DNA of 64,000 bases from Streptomyces durocortorensis (GCF_031760065.1 NZ_CP134500.1:3720001-3784000), one strand, 5' to 3'. Shown: positions 43,253 through 51,690, counted from the first letter of the stretch. The notes: a model not told the origin generated them from the sequence alone. A program made the numbers and translations.

Positions 43253-43711
43253 ATGTACGGCTACGACCAGAACCCTGGTGCTCAGCAGCAGATGGGTCAG
43301 ATGGGCCAGATGGGCGGCGGCTACGCGGAGCAGCCGCTGTATCCCGAACCCTCACCGCCCTCACTGGCCGACGCGGTACGGGCCTTCACCACCGGCTCCC
43401 TCTCCGCGGAGGACTTCCAGCAGATCTTCGCCTCGTCGAAGGTCTACTGCCCGCGCGGTGACAACCCCGGCTTCCTCGCCCTGCACAACACGCAGCAGCC
43501 GGTGATCCCGATGTTCACCACGCTCAAGGAGCTGCGGCTGTACGCGGGCAAGGACTCCAAGTACTTCGTGATCACCGGGGCCGAGGTGATCGACCTGCTC
43601 CCGACGGGCTACGGCTTCGTCCTGGACATGGAGGGTGACCACCGGATGGTCTTCGACGCCAAGGCCGTGGAGCAGATGGTCGACTTCGCGATGCGTCGTA
43701 TGTACGGGTAG
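43253..43711 (+). CDS. SseB-family protein
   Basis: A 152-residue protein. A Gln/Met/Gly-rich N-terminal 35 residues (QMGQMGQMGG) precede an SseB-like domain (LADAVRAFTTGSLSAEDFQQIFASS, CPRGDNPGFLALH, VIPMFTTLKEL). Function in actinobacteria is unknown; the name derives from an enhancer of serine sensitivity in E. coli. ATG 43253 lacks a good ribosome site. A GU-containing hairpin with a T-run follows the gene. Confidence 0.85.
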   Translation: MYGYDQNPGAQQQMGQMGQMGGGYAEQPLYPEPSPPSLADAVRAFTTGSLSAEDFQQIFASSKVYCPRGDNPGFLALHNTQQPVIPMFTTLKELRLYAGKDSKYFVITGAEVIDLLPTGYGFVLDMEGDHRMVFDAKAVEQMVDFAMRRMYG

Positions 43712-43781
43712 GCAGTCCGCTCCCGTATGGGTGGGGTGTCCCGCCTGGCAGGTCGCTGACCTGCTGTTTCGATGTTCGGGC

Positions 43782-43813
43782 AAGGGTCCGTGCCAGGAGT
43801 GGCGCGGGCCCTT
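43782..43813 (+). terminator. Terminator after the SseB-family gene
   Basis: A 14-bp stem with two G-U pairs (AAGGGTCCGTGCCA at 43782-43795 with 43800-43813), GGAG loop, followed by TT and C. One of the few here with a T-run. Confidence 0.75.
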
Positions 43814-43900
43814 TTCGCTGCCCGGGAATGCGCGAGGCCTTGTGAGATGTTCATTGTTCAACTAAATTGGTTCCAGAACACTCGCCCGGAGGTGGCTCCC

Positions 43901-44854
43901 ATGCCCGCAGTGACCGTCGACAACCCGCTGACCCTGCCCAAGGTGGCGGCTTCGGGTGACGCCGCGGCCCGTCCCGTGCTCGCCGTCACGACCGCGCCCA
44001 GCGGCTTCGAGGGCGAGGGCTTCCCGGTGCGCCGCGCGTTCGCCGGGATCAACTACCGGCACCTCGACCCGTTCATCATGATGGACCAGATGGGTGAGGT
44101 GGAGTACGCCGCGGGCGAGCCGAAGGGCACGCCCTGGCACCCGCACCGGGGCTTCGAGACCGTCACCTACCTGATCGACGGGACCTTCGTCCACCAGGAT
44201 TCCAACGGTGGCGGCGGCACCATCGAGAACGGCGACACCCAGTGGATGACCGCGGGCTCGGGCCTGTTGCACATCGAGGCGCCGCCGGAGTCGCTCGTCA
44301 TGTCCGGAGGGCTCTTCCACGGCCTCCAGCTCTGGGTGAACCTCCCCAAGGCCGACAAGATGATGAACCCCCGCTACCAGGACATCCGCGGCGGTGAGGT
44401 CCAGCTCCTCGCCTCCCCGGACGGCGGCGCGCTGCTCCGGGTCATCGCCGGTGAGCTCGACGGCCACCAGGGGCCCGGCATCACCCACACCCCGATCACG
44501 ATGATCCACGCCACCGTCCGGCCGGGCGCCGAGGTGACCCTGCCCTGGCGTGAGGACTTCAACGGGCTCGCGTACGTCCTGGCCGGGCGCGGCACGGTGG
44601 GCGCGGAGCGCCGGCCCGTCGCGATGGGCCAGACCGCGGTGTTCGGCGCCGGCGGCTCGCTGACCGTCCGTGCGGAGGAGCGGCAGGACGGCCACACCCC
44701 GGACCTGGAGGTCGTCCTCCTCGGCGGCCGCCCGATCCGGGAGCCGATGGCGCACTACGGCCCCTTCGTGATGAACAGTCAGGCCGAGCTGAAGCAGGCC
44801 TTCGAGGACTTCCAGAAGGGGCGACTGGGGACGGTCCCGGCCGAGTCAGTCTGA
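43901..44854 (+). CDS. Pirin family protein
   Basis: A 317-residue bicupin. The metal-binding N-terminal cupin has HPHRGFETVTYL and the downstream His/Glu set in LLHIEAPPES; the C-terminal pirin domain has GLAYVLAGRGTVG and ends with GPFVMNSQAELKQAF. Some bacterial pirins are quercetinases or modulate pyruvate dehydrogenase E1; the role here is unknown. The ATG has GGAGG 8 bases upstream. An upstream stretch with GTTCA and TTGGTTCCAGAAC repeats (43853-43880) is AT-rich and may hold the promoter or an operator. Confidence 0.9.
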   Translation: MPAVTVDNPLTLPKVAASGDAAARPVLAVTTAPSGFEGEGFPVRRAFAGINYRHLDPFIMMDQMGEVEYAAGEPKGTPWHPHRGFETVTYLIDGTFVHQDSNGGGGTIENGDTQWMTAGSGLLHIEAPPESLVMSGGLFHGLQLWVNLPKADKMMNPRYQDIRGGEVQLLASPDGGALLRVIAGELDGHQGPGITHTPITMIHATVRPGAEVTLPWREDFNGLAYVLAGRGTVGAERRPVAMGQTAVFGAGGSLTVRAEERQDGHTPDLEVVLLGGRPIREPMAHYGPFVMNSQAELKQAFEDFQKGRLGTVPAESV

Positions 44855-44864
44855 CGCGCGTGGT

Positions 44865-44895
44865 ACCGCGGAGGCGGAACACCCGCCTCCGCGGT
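44865..44895. terminator. Terminator at the pirin/accessory boundary
   Basis: A perfect 13-bp stem (ACCGCGGAGGCGG at 44865-44877 with 44883-44895), AACAC loop, between pirin and the converging pseudogene. Confidence 0.85.
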
Positions 44896-44899
44896 GCTG

Positions 44900-45473
44900 C
44901 GAAGGCCGGCCGGCACGCGTCAGGAGGTACTCGGGCGGGCGGGCGCACGCCGTGCTCGCGCAGTACGGAGCCGATGCGGTCCCAGTCGCCCCGGGCACGC
45001 TGCTGGATACCCGCATGGGCGTGAACGCCCCCGGCCTGTATCCCCCGTAACCGAGCACCACCAACGCGAGCGCGGCAGCCGCCGGCCGCGAACCGCTTCC
45101 ACGGATCCGGCGGAGGACGGCGAGAACCCCCAGGGCAGCAGGCAGCGCCAGCAGTGCGTAGACCGGGGCAGGAATCGTGCCGCTGCGCAAGGGACGAAGA
45201 GGAGGTACGGAGCCGACGCGGCGACGGCCACGGCCAGCCACAGCGGCGCAGCGTGGGCATCAGCGTGCCGGTCAGCAGCAGGGGGACTCCCCAGGTGCGC
45301 GGCGCACTGAACGGGGTTGCGGGGCCATAGGGGGTGAAACGACTGGCGTAGACGATCTCGTCCCAGCCCAGTGGGAGCGTGAGCGGCACCGGAGCAGCCG
45401 ACACCAGACAGAACGCCCCGCACACGATCCAGAGCATCCTGTGTGCCGGAACGGCTGCGCGTAGGGTCTTCAT
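44900..45473 (-). pseudogene. Frameshifted remnant of a polytopic membrane protein (glycosyltransferase-like)
   Basis: Reading starts with an ATG at 45473 that overlaps the stop of the glycosyltransferase gene by 4 bases: a signal-like helix (MLWIVCGAFCLVSAAPVPL), then LGWDEIVYASRFTPYGPAT and FSAPRTWGVPLLLTGTL. Coherent protein then jumps frame: WLAVAVAASAPYLLFVP (about 45245-45180) is in a second frame. PVYALLALPAALGVLAVLRR and AAALALVVLGYGGYRPGAF (about 45180-45020) are in a third. RGDWDRIGSVLREHGVRPP returns to the first frame. The pieces together resemble a streptomycete membrane glycosyltransferase-like protein with an internal deletion. At least three frameshifts make it non-functional. 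The family label is from memory and tentative. Confidence 0.72.
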
Positions 45474-46744
45474 GCGGTGTGGCGCACCATGCGGCGCCCG
45501 CGGCGGACTGCACCGCGCGCGAGGATCCGGGCCGTGGCAGCGAGCACGGCGACCCCCCGCCATCCGGGTGAGGTCGGCTGCGAAGCAGCGGGCCGCCGGG
45601 ACCGTTCCCCGGCCAGGGAGCGGAGCAACCGCTCGTAGCGGTCGGCGATGTCCTCCGGTGCGAAGCGCTCCGCCGCACCGGCCCCTGCCGCCCTGCCCAT
45701 TTCCTTGCGCCGTCCCGCATCCACCATCAGCGTCCGCAGCGCTTCGGCCATGTCGCGGGTGCTGTCGCGGGGGACGAGGAGACCGTCCACCCCGTGGCGG
45801 ATGATCTCGCCGGGACCATGCGGACAGTCGGTGCTCACCACGGGTAAGCCGCAGCGCATGGCCTCGACGATCGTCATGCCGAACGACTCGTGGGCCGAGG
45901 TCACGGCGGCGATGGATCCCTTGACCCACTCCTGCTCGATCGGAGTGACCGCCCCCATCATGAAAGCCCGGTCCTCCAGCCCATGACGGGCTATCCGTTC
46001 GGCGATCCGGGCGCGCTCCGCGCCGTCCCCGTAAATGCGCAGGGACCAGTCCGGGCAGTCCGCACCGGCCGCGGCGAAGGCGTCGACCAGCATCTCGTAC
46101 CGCTTGACGCGGGCCAGCCGGCCGGCCGCGACGACGACCTTGGCGTTCCCGTCAGCCGGTGGCACGGCGGGTTCGGGGACGCTGTTGGGGATGGCCAGTA
46201 CCCGGATGTGCGGCAGCCGCAGGCCGCGCCGGTGGTCGTGCGCGTCCGCTTCGGTCATGGTGACGAGGGCGTCGAGACCGCCGTACCAGCGCTGGAGTTC
46301 CGTACGCAGCCGGTGGGGGTGGCTGTCATGGGTCAGGTGCTCCTGGCCGACGAGGATGGCGTTCCGGGGGCCGAAGCGGGCCAGCAGGACGTTGAGTCCT
46401 GCCCTGGTGCTCACGATGACGTCGGCATTCGTTTCCCGCAGCCAGGCGATGATCTGCTGCTCGGCGAGCCGGTGGTACTGGTGCGCGCGGCTGTCCCCCT
46501 GGGGGAACACCTCCCCCGCCTGCGAAACGAGGGGATGTGTAGTGTCCGGCGAACTCTTGCGCCGGTCCACCAGCGCACGCAGCGGAACCCCGGACGGCTG
46601 CCCGAACCGGGGCGACTTGCGGTGCCGGAAGACCGACACGAGTTCCACGCGGTGGTGCTTGCTGAGCGTCTCGGCGAGAGTCATGGTCGTCCGCGTGGTG
46701 CCGCCGGTCGCATAGGCGTTGTGCAGCAGGAAGGCTATGTGCAC
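45470..46744 (-). CDS. Glycosyltransferase family 4
   Basis: A 424-residue GT-B glycosyltransferase. The N-terminal acceptor domain starts MHIAFLLHNAYATGGTTRT. The donor domain has VVAAGRLARVKRYEMLVDAF, IYGDGAER and the E-x7-E motif in ESFGMTIVEAMRCGLPVV. It is similar to polysaccharide or poly(ribitol/glycerol-phosphate) wall-polymer alpha-glucosyltransferases. The C-terminal 30 residues are basic and hydrophobic, probably membrane-associating. It carries one TTA codon (45845-45847, residue 300) and so should depend on the bldA tRNA. The downstream, formerly coupled gene is a pseudogene. Confidence 0.88.
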   Translation of the reverse strand: MHIAFLLHNAYATGGTTRTTMTLAETLSKHHRVELVSVFRHRKSPRFGQPSGVPLRALVDRRKSSPDTTHPLVSQAGEVFPQGDSRAHQYHRLAEQQIIAWLRETNADVIVSTRAGLNVLLARFGPRNAILVGQEHLTHDSHPHRLRTELQRWYGGLDALVTMTEADAHDHRRGLRLPHIRVLAIPNSVPEPAVPPADGNAKVVVAAGRLARVKRYEMLVDAFAAAGADCPDWSLRIYGDGAERARIAERIARHGLEDRAFMMGAVTPIEQEWVKGSIAAVTSAHESFGMTIVEAMRCGLPVVSTDCPHGPGEIIRHGVDGLLVPRDSTRDMAEALRTLMVDAGRRKEMGRAAGAGAAERFAPEDIADRYERLLRSLAGERSRRPAASQPTSPGWRGVAVLAATARILARGAVRRGRRMVRHTA

Positions 46745-46863
46745 GTGAGGTGTCCCCCCGGGTGGTCCCGTGTGGTGCGGCTGGTCAGGGCCGCATGTCG
46801 GCTTGTCGTCCCTTGCTCATGGGCAGTCGGGCTGCAATACGGCGCGTGCAACCGGCTTATCCA

Positions 46864-47538
46864 CTAAGCGGTTTGCGCTACGGCGCGGCTCGGCACAGGA
46901 GCCGGAGAGGGGATGGCGTCGGCAGACCAGAGGACTCGGACGGCCTGGATCCGGTTGCTCACGTCGAGCTTGTCGTAGACGCTCCGCAAGTAGCTCTTCA
47001 CGGTGCCAGGGGCGAGGGAGAGCATGGCCGCGATCGCGGGAGCGGCGTGGCCGTCGGCGAGCAGGGTGAGGACTTCCCGTTCACGAACGGTGAGCCTGCC
47101 GAGCAAGGTGCGTGCATCTGACTGTGTTTGGGCTCGTCTCAGAGGCTGTAGATAGCTGTCGACCAGCAAGGACGCCAGTGCGGGCTCCAGCGCGAGGCCG
47201 CCCTGTGCCGCGGCAGGCACCGCCCAGGGGAGGTGATGGCGTGCGGTGCTGCGGCGGAGTATCCCGGCCGCGCGCTCGCCGAGCAGCGCGCAGGCTCCCT
47301 GTCTGCTGACCCGGTCGGCGAGGACCACGGTGCGGGGTGGTAACGGCCGCCGATTGATGGTGCGGAGTAAGCGCAACGCATCGCACTCGGTAGCGGGGCT
47401 CGCCACCAGGACGTCCAGTGGCACGCGATCTGTCACGTCGAGCACGCGATTGGTGTGTCCGTCGGCGACGACGCTCAACTGGTGTTCCGCCTCCAGGACA
47501 TTGCGGATGCCGACCCGGACCAAGTCCTCCGGGGCCAA
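46864..47538 (-). CDS. LuxR-type regulator with degenerate receiver; start codon unclear
   Basis: A 224-residue regulator as measured from the TTG at 47538. The C-terminal helix-turn-helix is complete (LTVREREVLTLLADGHAAPAIAA, GTVKSYLRSVYDKL). The N-terminal part looks like a receiver but lacks an obvious phosphoacceptor set. The receiver-like strand V-R-V-G-V-L-A-P-E-D begins upstream of the TTG, so translation probably starts earlier. The only plausible codon before the in-frame stop is an ATT at 47559, with GGGGG about 7 bases upstream; CTG further up is another option. Two TTA codons (47341-47343, 47368-47370) imply bldA control. It may regulate the neighbouring glycosyltransferase and the divergent secreted-protein/ABC genes. 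Confidence 0.8.
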   Translation of the reverse strand: MAPEDLVRVGIRNVLEAEHQLSVVADGHTNRVLDVTDRVPLDVLVASPATECDALRLLRTINRRPLPPRTVVLADRVSRQGACALLGERAAGILRRSTARHHLPWAVPAAAQGGLALEPALASLLVDSYLQPLRRAQTQSDARTLLGRLTVREREVLTLLADGHAAPAIAAMLSLAPGTVKSYLRSVYDKLDVSNRIQAVRVLWSADAIPSPAPVPSRAVAQTA

Positions 47539-48099
47539 TACTCCAACGCGAACAAAAATGTGAACCCCCGTAGCTCGCAGCTTTCGTCACGGTGAGGAAG
47601 GTCAGCCCCCGTGGAACTTTTGCGATTCTATGGCACGTGCGGAATCGAATCCATTGACTACCTTCGGGCCCTTCAGTATGGCGATTTTTGCTGTTGACAG
47701 TGCACTCTGTCGGGTCATACAGGATCGGTGAAGGGGGTGGGGTTGCCTTGTGCGCACGGGGGCGGGCGACATTGTCGCGGTGCGCCTCCCGGACGAAGCA
47801 GATGCGGATTTTCGCCATGGCCGGTTCTCTTGGTGGTAAAGGCGCCGCCAACCGACCCGGTCGCTCCGCATCGGCGCAATCGCGAGACTGCGGCGTTATG
47901 TCAACCCCTCTTTCGGCAGAGGGGAGGGAAGCCCGTCGTCCAGTAGTGGATGCCCTGGTCGGCCGGGCCGCGCCGAAGATGGTGTGCACCCGAGGCCTCC
48001 GCGCTCCGCGCTGGGCGCGAGTGCTCAGGTGAAGGGCTTCGCGGGTGTACGTGCCACGGAGCCGAGGTCCTCAACGTTCCGGAAGAGACGAAGGGTTCC
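47539..48099. promoter_or_regulatory. 561-base intergenic region between LuxR regulator and secreted-protein gene
   Basis: No convincing gene. The part from 47560 to 47720 is clearly less GC-rich than its surroundings. It has a good plus-strand promoter candidate (47694-47723, listed separately). A 38-codon minus-strand frame (47602-47718) lacks a ribosome site and Streptomyces codon bias. The right half is GC-rich without clear structure. Confidence 0.5.
47694..47723 (+). promoter_or_regulatory. Candidate housekeeping promoter TTGACA-N18-TACAGG
   Basis: A perfect -35 box TTGACA at 47694-47699 and TACAGG-AT 18 bases later, matching the main sigma-factor consensus. It points towards the secreted-protein gene at 48100, which would give a leader of about 370 bases. 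Confidence 0.5.
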
Positions 48100-48438
48100 A
48101 TGAAGATCATGAAGAAGGTCGCTCTGTCGGGTGTTGCCGTCATGGCGCTGACCGCGGCCGCCCCGGCTTTCGCTATTTCGGCCTCGGTCGACGAAGTCAC
48201 CGCCAAGACCATCGACAGCCGCAAGCGCATTGCGGTCGTCAAGACTCACGACAACGACGCCAAGGTCAAGGGCCAGTACAAGCGGTCGGGCGAAGGCGGT
48301 TCGGTCCGTACCAAGTGGAACAAGAACGGCTATGCCAGCACCGTGAAGAGCGGTGCCGGCGCGCGCATCTATTCGGTGAAGGCCTGCGAGTACAAGAACA
48401 ACTGGCCGGACGACTGCAGTGGTTGGGTGTCGCGATAG
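48100..48438 (+). CDS. Small secreted cationic protein, function unknown
   Basis: A 112-residue precursor with a clear signal peptide (MKIMKKVALSGVAVMALTAA, cleavage after AFA at about 25). The mature protein of about 87 residues is rich in Lys/Arg/Ser/Gly. It is beta-like (KVKGQYKRSGEGGSVRTKW, YASTVKSGAGARIYSVKAC) and has two Cys near the end (VKACEY and DDCSGW) that probably form a disulfide. I do not recognise a family. The ABC ATPase and FtsX permease genes follow on the same strand 164 bases later, after a terminator-like hairpin. Peptide-plus-dedicated-ABC is the layout of some non-lantibiotic bacteriocins, but no sequence similarity to them is claimed. Confidence 0.8.
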   Translation: MKIMKKVALSGVAVMALTAAAPAFAISASVDEVTAKTIDSRKRIAVVKTHDNDAKVKGQYKRSGEGGSVRTKWNKNGYASTVKSGAGARIYSVKACEYKNNWPDDCSGWVSR

Positions 48439-48538
48439 CGCGGGCCGTCGCGCGGTCGACCGTGCCGCCCGGCTCTCTCCGCAGGTCGGTGCCACGTGTC
48501 GATCACGCATAGCCTTTCCGGATGAACCTGTCCGGTGT

Positions 48539-48576
48539 CCGGGGTGGAGATGGCTGTTCGGGCGCCTCCACCCCGG
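48539..48576 (+). terminator. Hairpin between secreted-protein and ABC genes
   Basis: An 11-bp stem (CCGGGGTGGAG at 48539-48549 with 48566-48576), 16-base loop, 25 bases before the ATG of the ATPase gene. It could fully end the short transcript or act as an attenuator giving more peptide than transporter mRNA. Confidence 0.65.
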
Positions 48577-48601
48577 CGCGCAGATCACCCTTTGAGGATA
48601 A

Positions 48602-49333
48602 ATGACTGACTCTCAAAGCTTTTTGGCCGAAGGGTTCGCCGCGTCGGCGGATGTCTCCCCCTCCGAGGAACCCATGCTCGAAGTGGAAGGGCTTTGCGTG
48701 GAAGTGCCGGGGAGATCGCTGCTCGATGATGTGGATCTCACCTTGCGCAGCGGAGAGTCCGTCGCGGTGACCGGTCCGAGCGGCAGCGGCAAGAGCACGC
48801 TGCTGATGTGCTTACTGGGACTCGACCGGCCGACAGCCGGGCGGGTGAAGGTGGCGGGCGCTGACGTCACCAGGATGCGGCCGCGCAAGCTCGCCGGGCA
48901 CCGGCGTGCTCACATCGGCACGATCTTCCAGTTCGGCGAGTTGCTGCCGGAGCTGACTCCGGTGGAGAACGTCGCGGTGGCCGCTCTCCTGTCCGGTGCC
49001 CGCCGGTCCGCGGCGTTCGAGCAGGCGGCATCGCTGCTGGCGCGGCTTGGGGTGTCCGCCGATACGGTCGCTACCTCCCAGCTGTCCGGCGGCGAGCGCC
49101 AACGGACCGCCGTGGCACGGGCATTGATCAACAAGCCGTCGCTTCTGCTCGCTGACGAGCCCACCGGCGCTCTGGACGAGCGGAACCGGGAATCCGTCTC
49201 GGATCTGCTTTTCGGTCTTCCGAAGGAGACCGGCTGCGGACTGCTGGTTGTCACGCACGACGCGGCGGTGGCCGCACGCGCGGACAGGACCGTGCGCCTC
49301 GTCGGCGGGCGGCTGACCGAGGCGGTGGCATGA
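48602..49333 (+). CDS. ABC transporter ATP-binding protein (bldA-dependent TTA codon)
   Basis: A 243-residue LolD/MacB-type ATPase: Walker [11 protein letters not shown]-loop [13 protein letters not shown], signature [15 protein letters not shown], Walker [13 protein letters not shown], switch His VVTHDA. A TTA leucine codon sits right after Walker A (48812-48814), so full translation needs the bldA tRNA. Its stop overlaps the permease start by 4 bases. The start is the ATG at 48602. It may export the small secreted protein, or protect the cell from it; the precursor's own Sec-type signal peptide argues that export through ABC is not required. Confidence 0.92.
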   Translation: MTDSQSFLAEGFAASADVSPSEEPMLEVEGLCVEVPGRSLLDDVDLTLRSGESVAVTGPSGSGKSTLLMCLLGLDRPTAGRVKVAGADVTRMRPRKLAGHRRAHIGTIFQFGELLPELTPVENVAVAALLSGARRSAAFEQAASLLARLGVSADTVATSQLSGGERQRTAVARALINKPSLLLADEPTGALDERNRESVSDLLFGLPKETGCGLLVVTHDAAVAARADRTVRLVGGRLTEAVA

Positions 49334-51534
49334 GCGCGATGGCGCAGATGCTGCGGATCGGTCGGGGCGCGGCGAGGGCGGCCGAGGCGGGCAGGATCCG
49401 CGGCTGGCTGCTGACCGTCGCTGCCTTTCTGCTCGCCGTAGGTCTGGGCGTCCTCGTGCTGGCGCAGAGTTCGTTCGACGGCCGTGCGCAGCGCAGCCAC
49501 GAGCGAGCCATCGACTGGGTGCCGGGGGCCCGCGACGCGAACCTGATAGCCCAGCCTGTGACGGACATGGTCGGAACCACCGCCTTCCAGGTGGTCTGGC
49601 TGGTGCCTCTGCGGGCCGACGCGCCGCTGCCTCCGGGCCTCAACCGCTGGCCGGAACCGGGGGAAGCCGTTCTCTCGCCTGCGCTCGCGGAGGCCGGTGC
49701 CGGTACTGCGGAGCGCATCGGCAACCGGTACGGGAAGTCCGTCGGCCTGATCGGCACAGAGGGTCTGCAGGCCCCCGCAGAGCTACTGGCGTACGCCCGC
49801 CCCGCCGGGGGTGCGGACGATCTCGACGCCGAGTCGTTCCAGGCGGTGGGTTTCGGCGGGGCCGACGCGTCCCCGTTCGGTGAGGACGCCAATCTGCCGC
49901 CCCCGGAACAGTTCTTCGGCGCCCTGGCCGGCCTGGTGCTCCTGCCCGTGGTCCTCCTGATCACCGTGGCGGTACGTGTCGGTGCGGTGGCCCGCGACCG
50001 GCGGTCGCGCCTGCTGGCCGTGCTGGGGGCCAGCGCGCGGGCGCGCGCCTGTTTCACTGTCGGTGAGGCCGCTGCGCCGGTGCTCGCCGGTACCTTCTTG
50101 GCCGCGCTCGCCCTCGCCCCCGCACTGCTGACCGATGTGCCTCTCCCCATCGTCGACTTCCGGCTCTACCGCCCGGACGCGACTGCCGCCGTACCGGGGT
50201 TGATCGTCGCTCTGCTGGCCGCTCCGGTCGCCCTGCTCGCGACGGCGGTGCTGCTGCAGCCGAGAGCCGACGGCGTGCAGCGGAGCGGGGCCCGGCCGAC
50301 CGTACGCCGCGGCAGGCTGTACCGGTTCGCCGGGATCGCATTCGCGCCCGTCCTGCTGGTGACGGTGCGCGGCACCGAGCTCATGGCCGACGACATGAAG
50401 CTGCCGTTCTACGTCCTCGGCACCGCCCTGGTCTTCGCGACGCTCCCAGCCGCGGTGGGCATGCTCTGTGGGGGACTCGGAGGGCAGCTGGCCAGGTGGG
50501 GACGCCGTGTCGGATCGAGCGGGGGCCTCATCGCGGGCCGCCGCCTGGCCACCCATCCGCAGGCCACCGTCCGCCTCGTCGCCTCACTGACACTGGCCAT
50601 CGGACTGGCGGCGCAGGCGCAGTTGTGGGGTGGGGTGTTCGGCGAAAACTCCGCCCGTGCCCTGACCACTCTGGACAGGATCGGCAGCAGCGTGCTGACC
50701 GTGGACCATCCGGACTCCACGAGGCGGCTGGCCGCCTTCGAGCAGTCGCTTCCCGACGGGGTGGAGACCGCGGTGCTGCGCGTGGCGACCGATGACGACA
50801 CCGTGACGAGCACCGCCCGGCTGATCGGCTCGTGTGATGTGCTCAAGGCGCTGAACGTGCCCTGCACGTCCGCCCCTGTGCCCATCCCCGGCGGGGGATC
50901 CGATGCGCGGCTGCGGGAGCTGGTGTCATGGAGCACGTACGACACCGCTTCGGTCTCCGCACAACGCGGCGCGACGGCGGGCTGGCGCACGACTGACGAC
51001 ATCTCCGTGACCCTGGTACTCGTCAACACCGCCGCGCCGCACGAGGATCTGCCGATCGGGCAGCTGAAGCAACTGGCGTACGAGCATCTGGGCGCGGCGG
51101 CGAACGTCACGTCGGTCGGCGGTTTCTATCTCAGCGCCGTCGGAGGTCTGGAGGCGGCCACACGCTGGATCCGGCTGCTGGCGGCTGCCGGCATGTTCGT
51201 CGTCGTCCTGGCGGCGGGGCTGGGAGCGATGGGGGAGTTCGTCCGGCACGGGCGTGAGCTGGCCCCCCTCGGTGTGCTCACCGGGCGGCGGGCGGTGTTC
51301 GGGACCACGGCCTTGTGGTCGCTCCTGCTGCCCTCCCTGCTGGCGGTGGGGATCGGCGCATTCACCTCGGTCTGGCTCGCCGCACCCATCCAGATCGACC
51401 GGCCCACGGTGATATCCCTGGCCTCTCTCGCGCCGACGACCCTGGCAGCGCTGTGCGGCGCGATCGTGCTCACCGCCTGGGGCGCCCGGGCATCGGTCCG
51501 GGCGGCCCGGGGCTGGCGGCCCACAGCGGACTGA
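49330..51534 (+). CDS. FtsX-family ABC permease
   Basis: A 734-residue membrane protein with an N-terminal helix (WLLTVAAFLLAVGLGVLVLA), an extracytoplasmic domain of about 140 residues, a cluster of helices from about residue 195 to 470, a second outer domain, and three final helices (LLAAAGMFVVVLAAGLGAMG; ALWSLLLPSLLAVGIGAF; AALCGAIVLTAW). This is the MacB-like/FtsX duplicate arrangement. It is coupled to the ATPase gene. It differs from the longer PadR-controlled permease at 9087 (952 residues), and the two seem only distantly related. A 34-bp palindrome ends the operon. Confidence 0.9.
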   Translation: MSAMAQMLRIGRGAARAAEAGRIRGWLLTVAAFLLAVGLGVLVLAQSSFDGRAQRSHERAIDWVPGARDANLIAQPVTDMVGTTAFQVVWLVPLRADAPLPPGLNRWPEPGEAVLSPALAEAGAGTAERIGNRYGKSVGLIGTEGLQAPAELLAYARPAGGADDLDAESFQAVGFGGADASPFGEDANLPPPEQFFGALAGLVLLPVVLLITVAVRVGAVARDRRSRLLAVLGASARARACFTVGEAAAPVLAGTFLAALALAPALLTDVPLPIVDFRLYRPDATAAVPGLIVALLAAPVALLATAVLLQPRADGVQRSGARPTVRRGRLYRFAGIAFAPVLLVTVRGTELMADDMKLPFYVLGTALVFATLPAAVGMLCGGLGGQLARWGRRVGSSGGLIAGRRLATHPQATVRLVASLTLAIGLAAQAQLWGGVFGENSARALTTLDRIGSSVLTVDHPDSTRRLAAFEQSLPDGVETAVLRVATDDDTVTSTARLIGSCDVLKALNVPCTSAPVPIPGGGSDARLRELVSWSTYDTASVSAQRGATAGWRTTDDISVTLVLVNTAAPHEDLPIGQLKQLAYEHLGAAANVTSVGGFYLSAVGGLEAATRWIRLLAAAGMFVVVLAAGLGAMGEFVRHGRELAPLGVLTGRRAVFGTTALWSLLLPSLLAVGIGAFTSVWLAAPIQIDRPTVISLASLAPTTLAALCGAIVLTAWGARASVRAARGWRPTAD

Positions 51535-51690
51535 CCGGCGGCCGGCCCGCAGGTGGACCGGACGCGGGCCAGTGTGCACGGATGTGCTCGGGCGGGGCGT
51601 GGTGAAGTCGTTCCACCGCACGTGGAATGCCGCGACGGGGTATCCGTCAGGGTTCCGTCGTTTCATGGCATGTGACGGCTTGTCACCCAT

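Noticed and set aside
45474..45929. Upstream extension of the pseudogene frame as a larger real protein
   Set aside because: That frame is antisense-shifted against the intact glycosyltransferase gene and is Arg/Pro-rich without features; the coupled ATG at 45473 is the sensible start.
47602..47718. A 38-codon minus-strand small frame in the accessory spacer
   Set aside because: No ribosome site, and codon use lacks the GC-rich third position of Streptomyces genes. The region is better explained as spacer with a plus-strand promoter.
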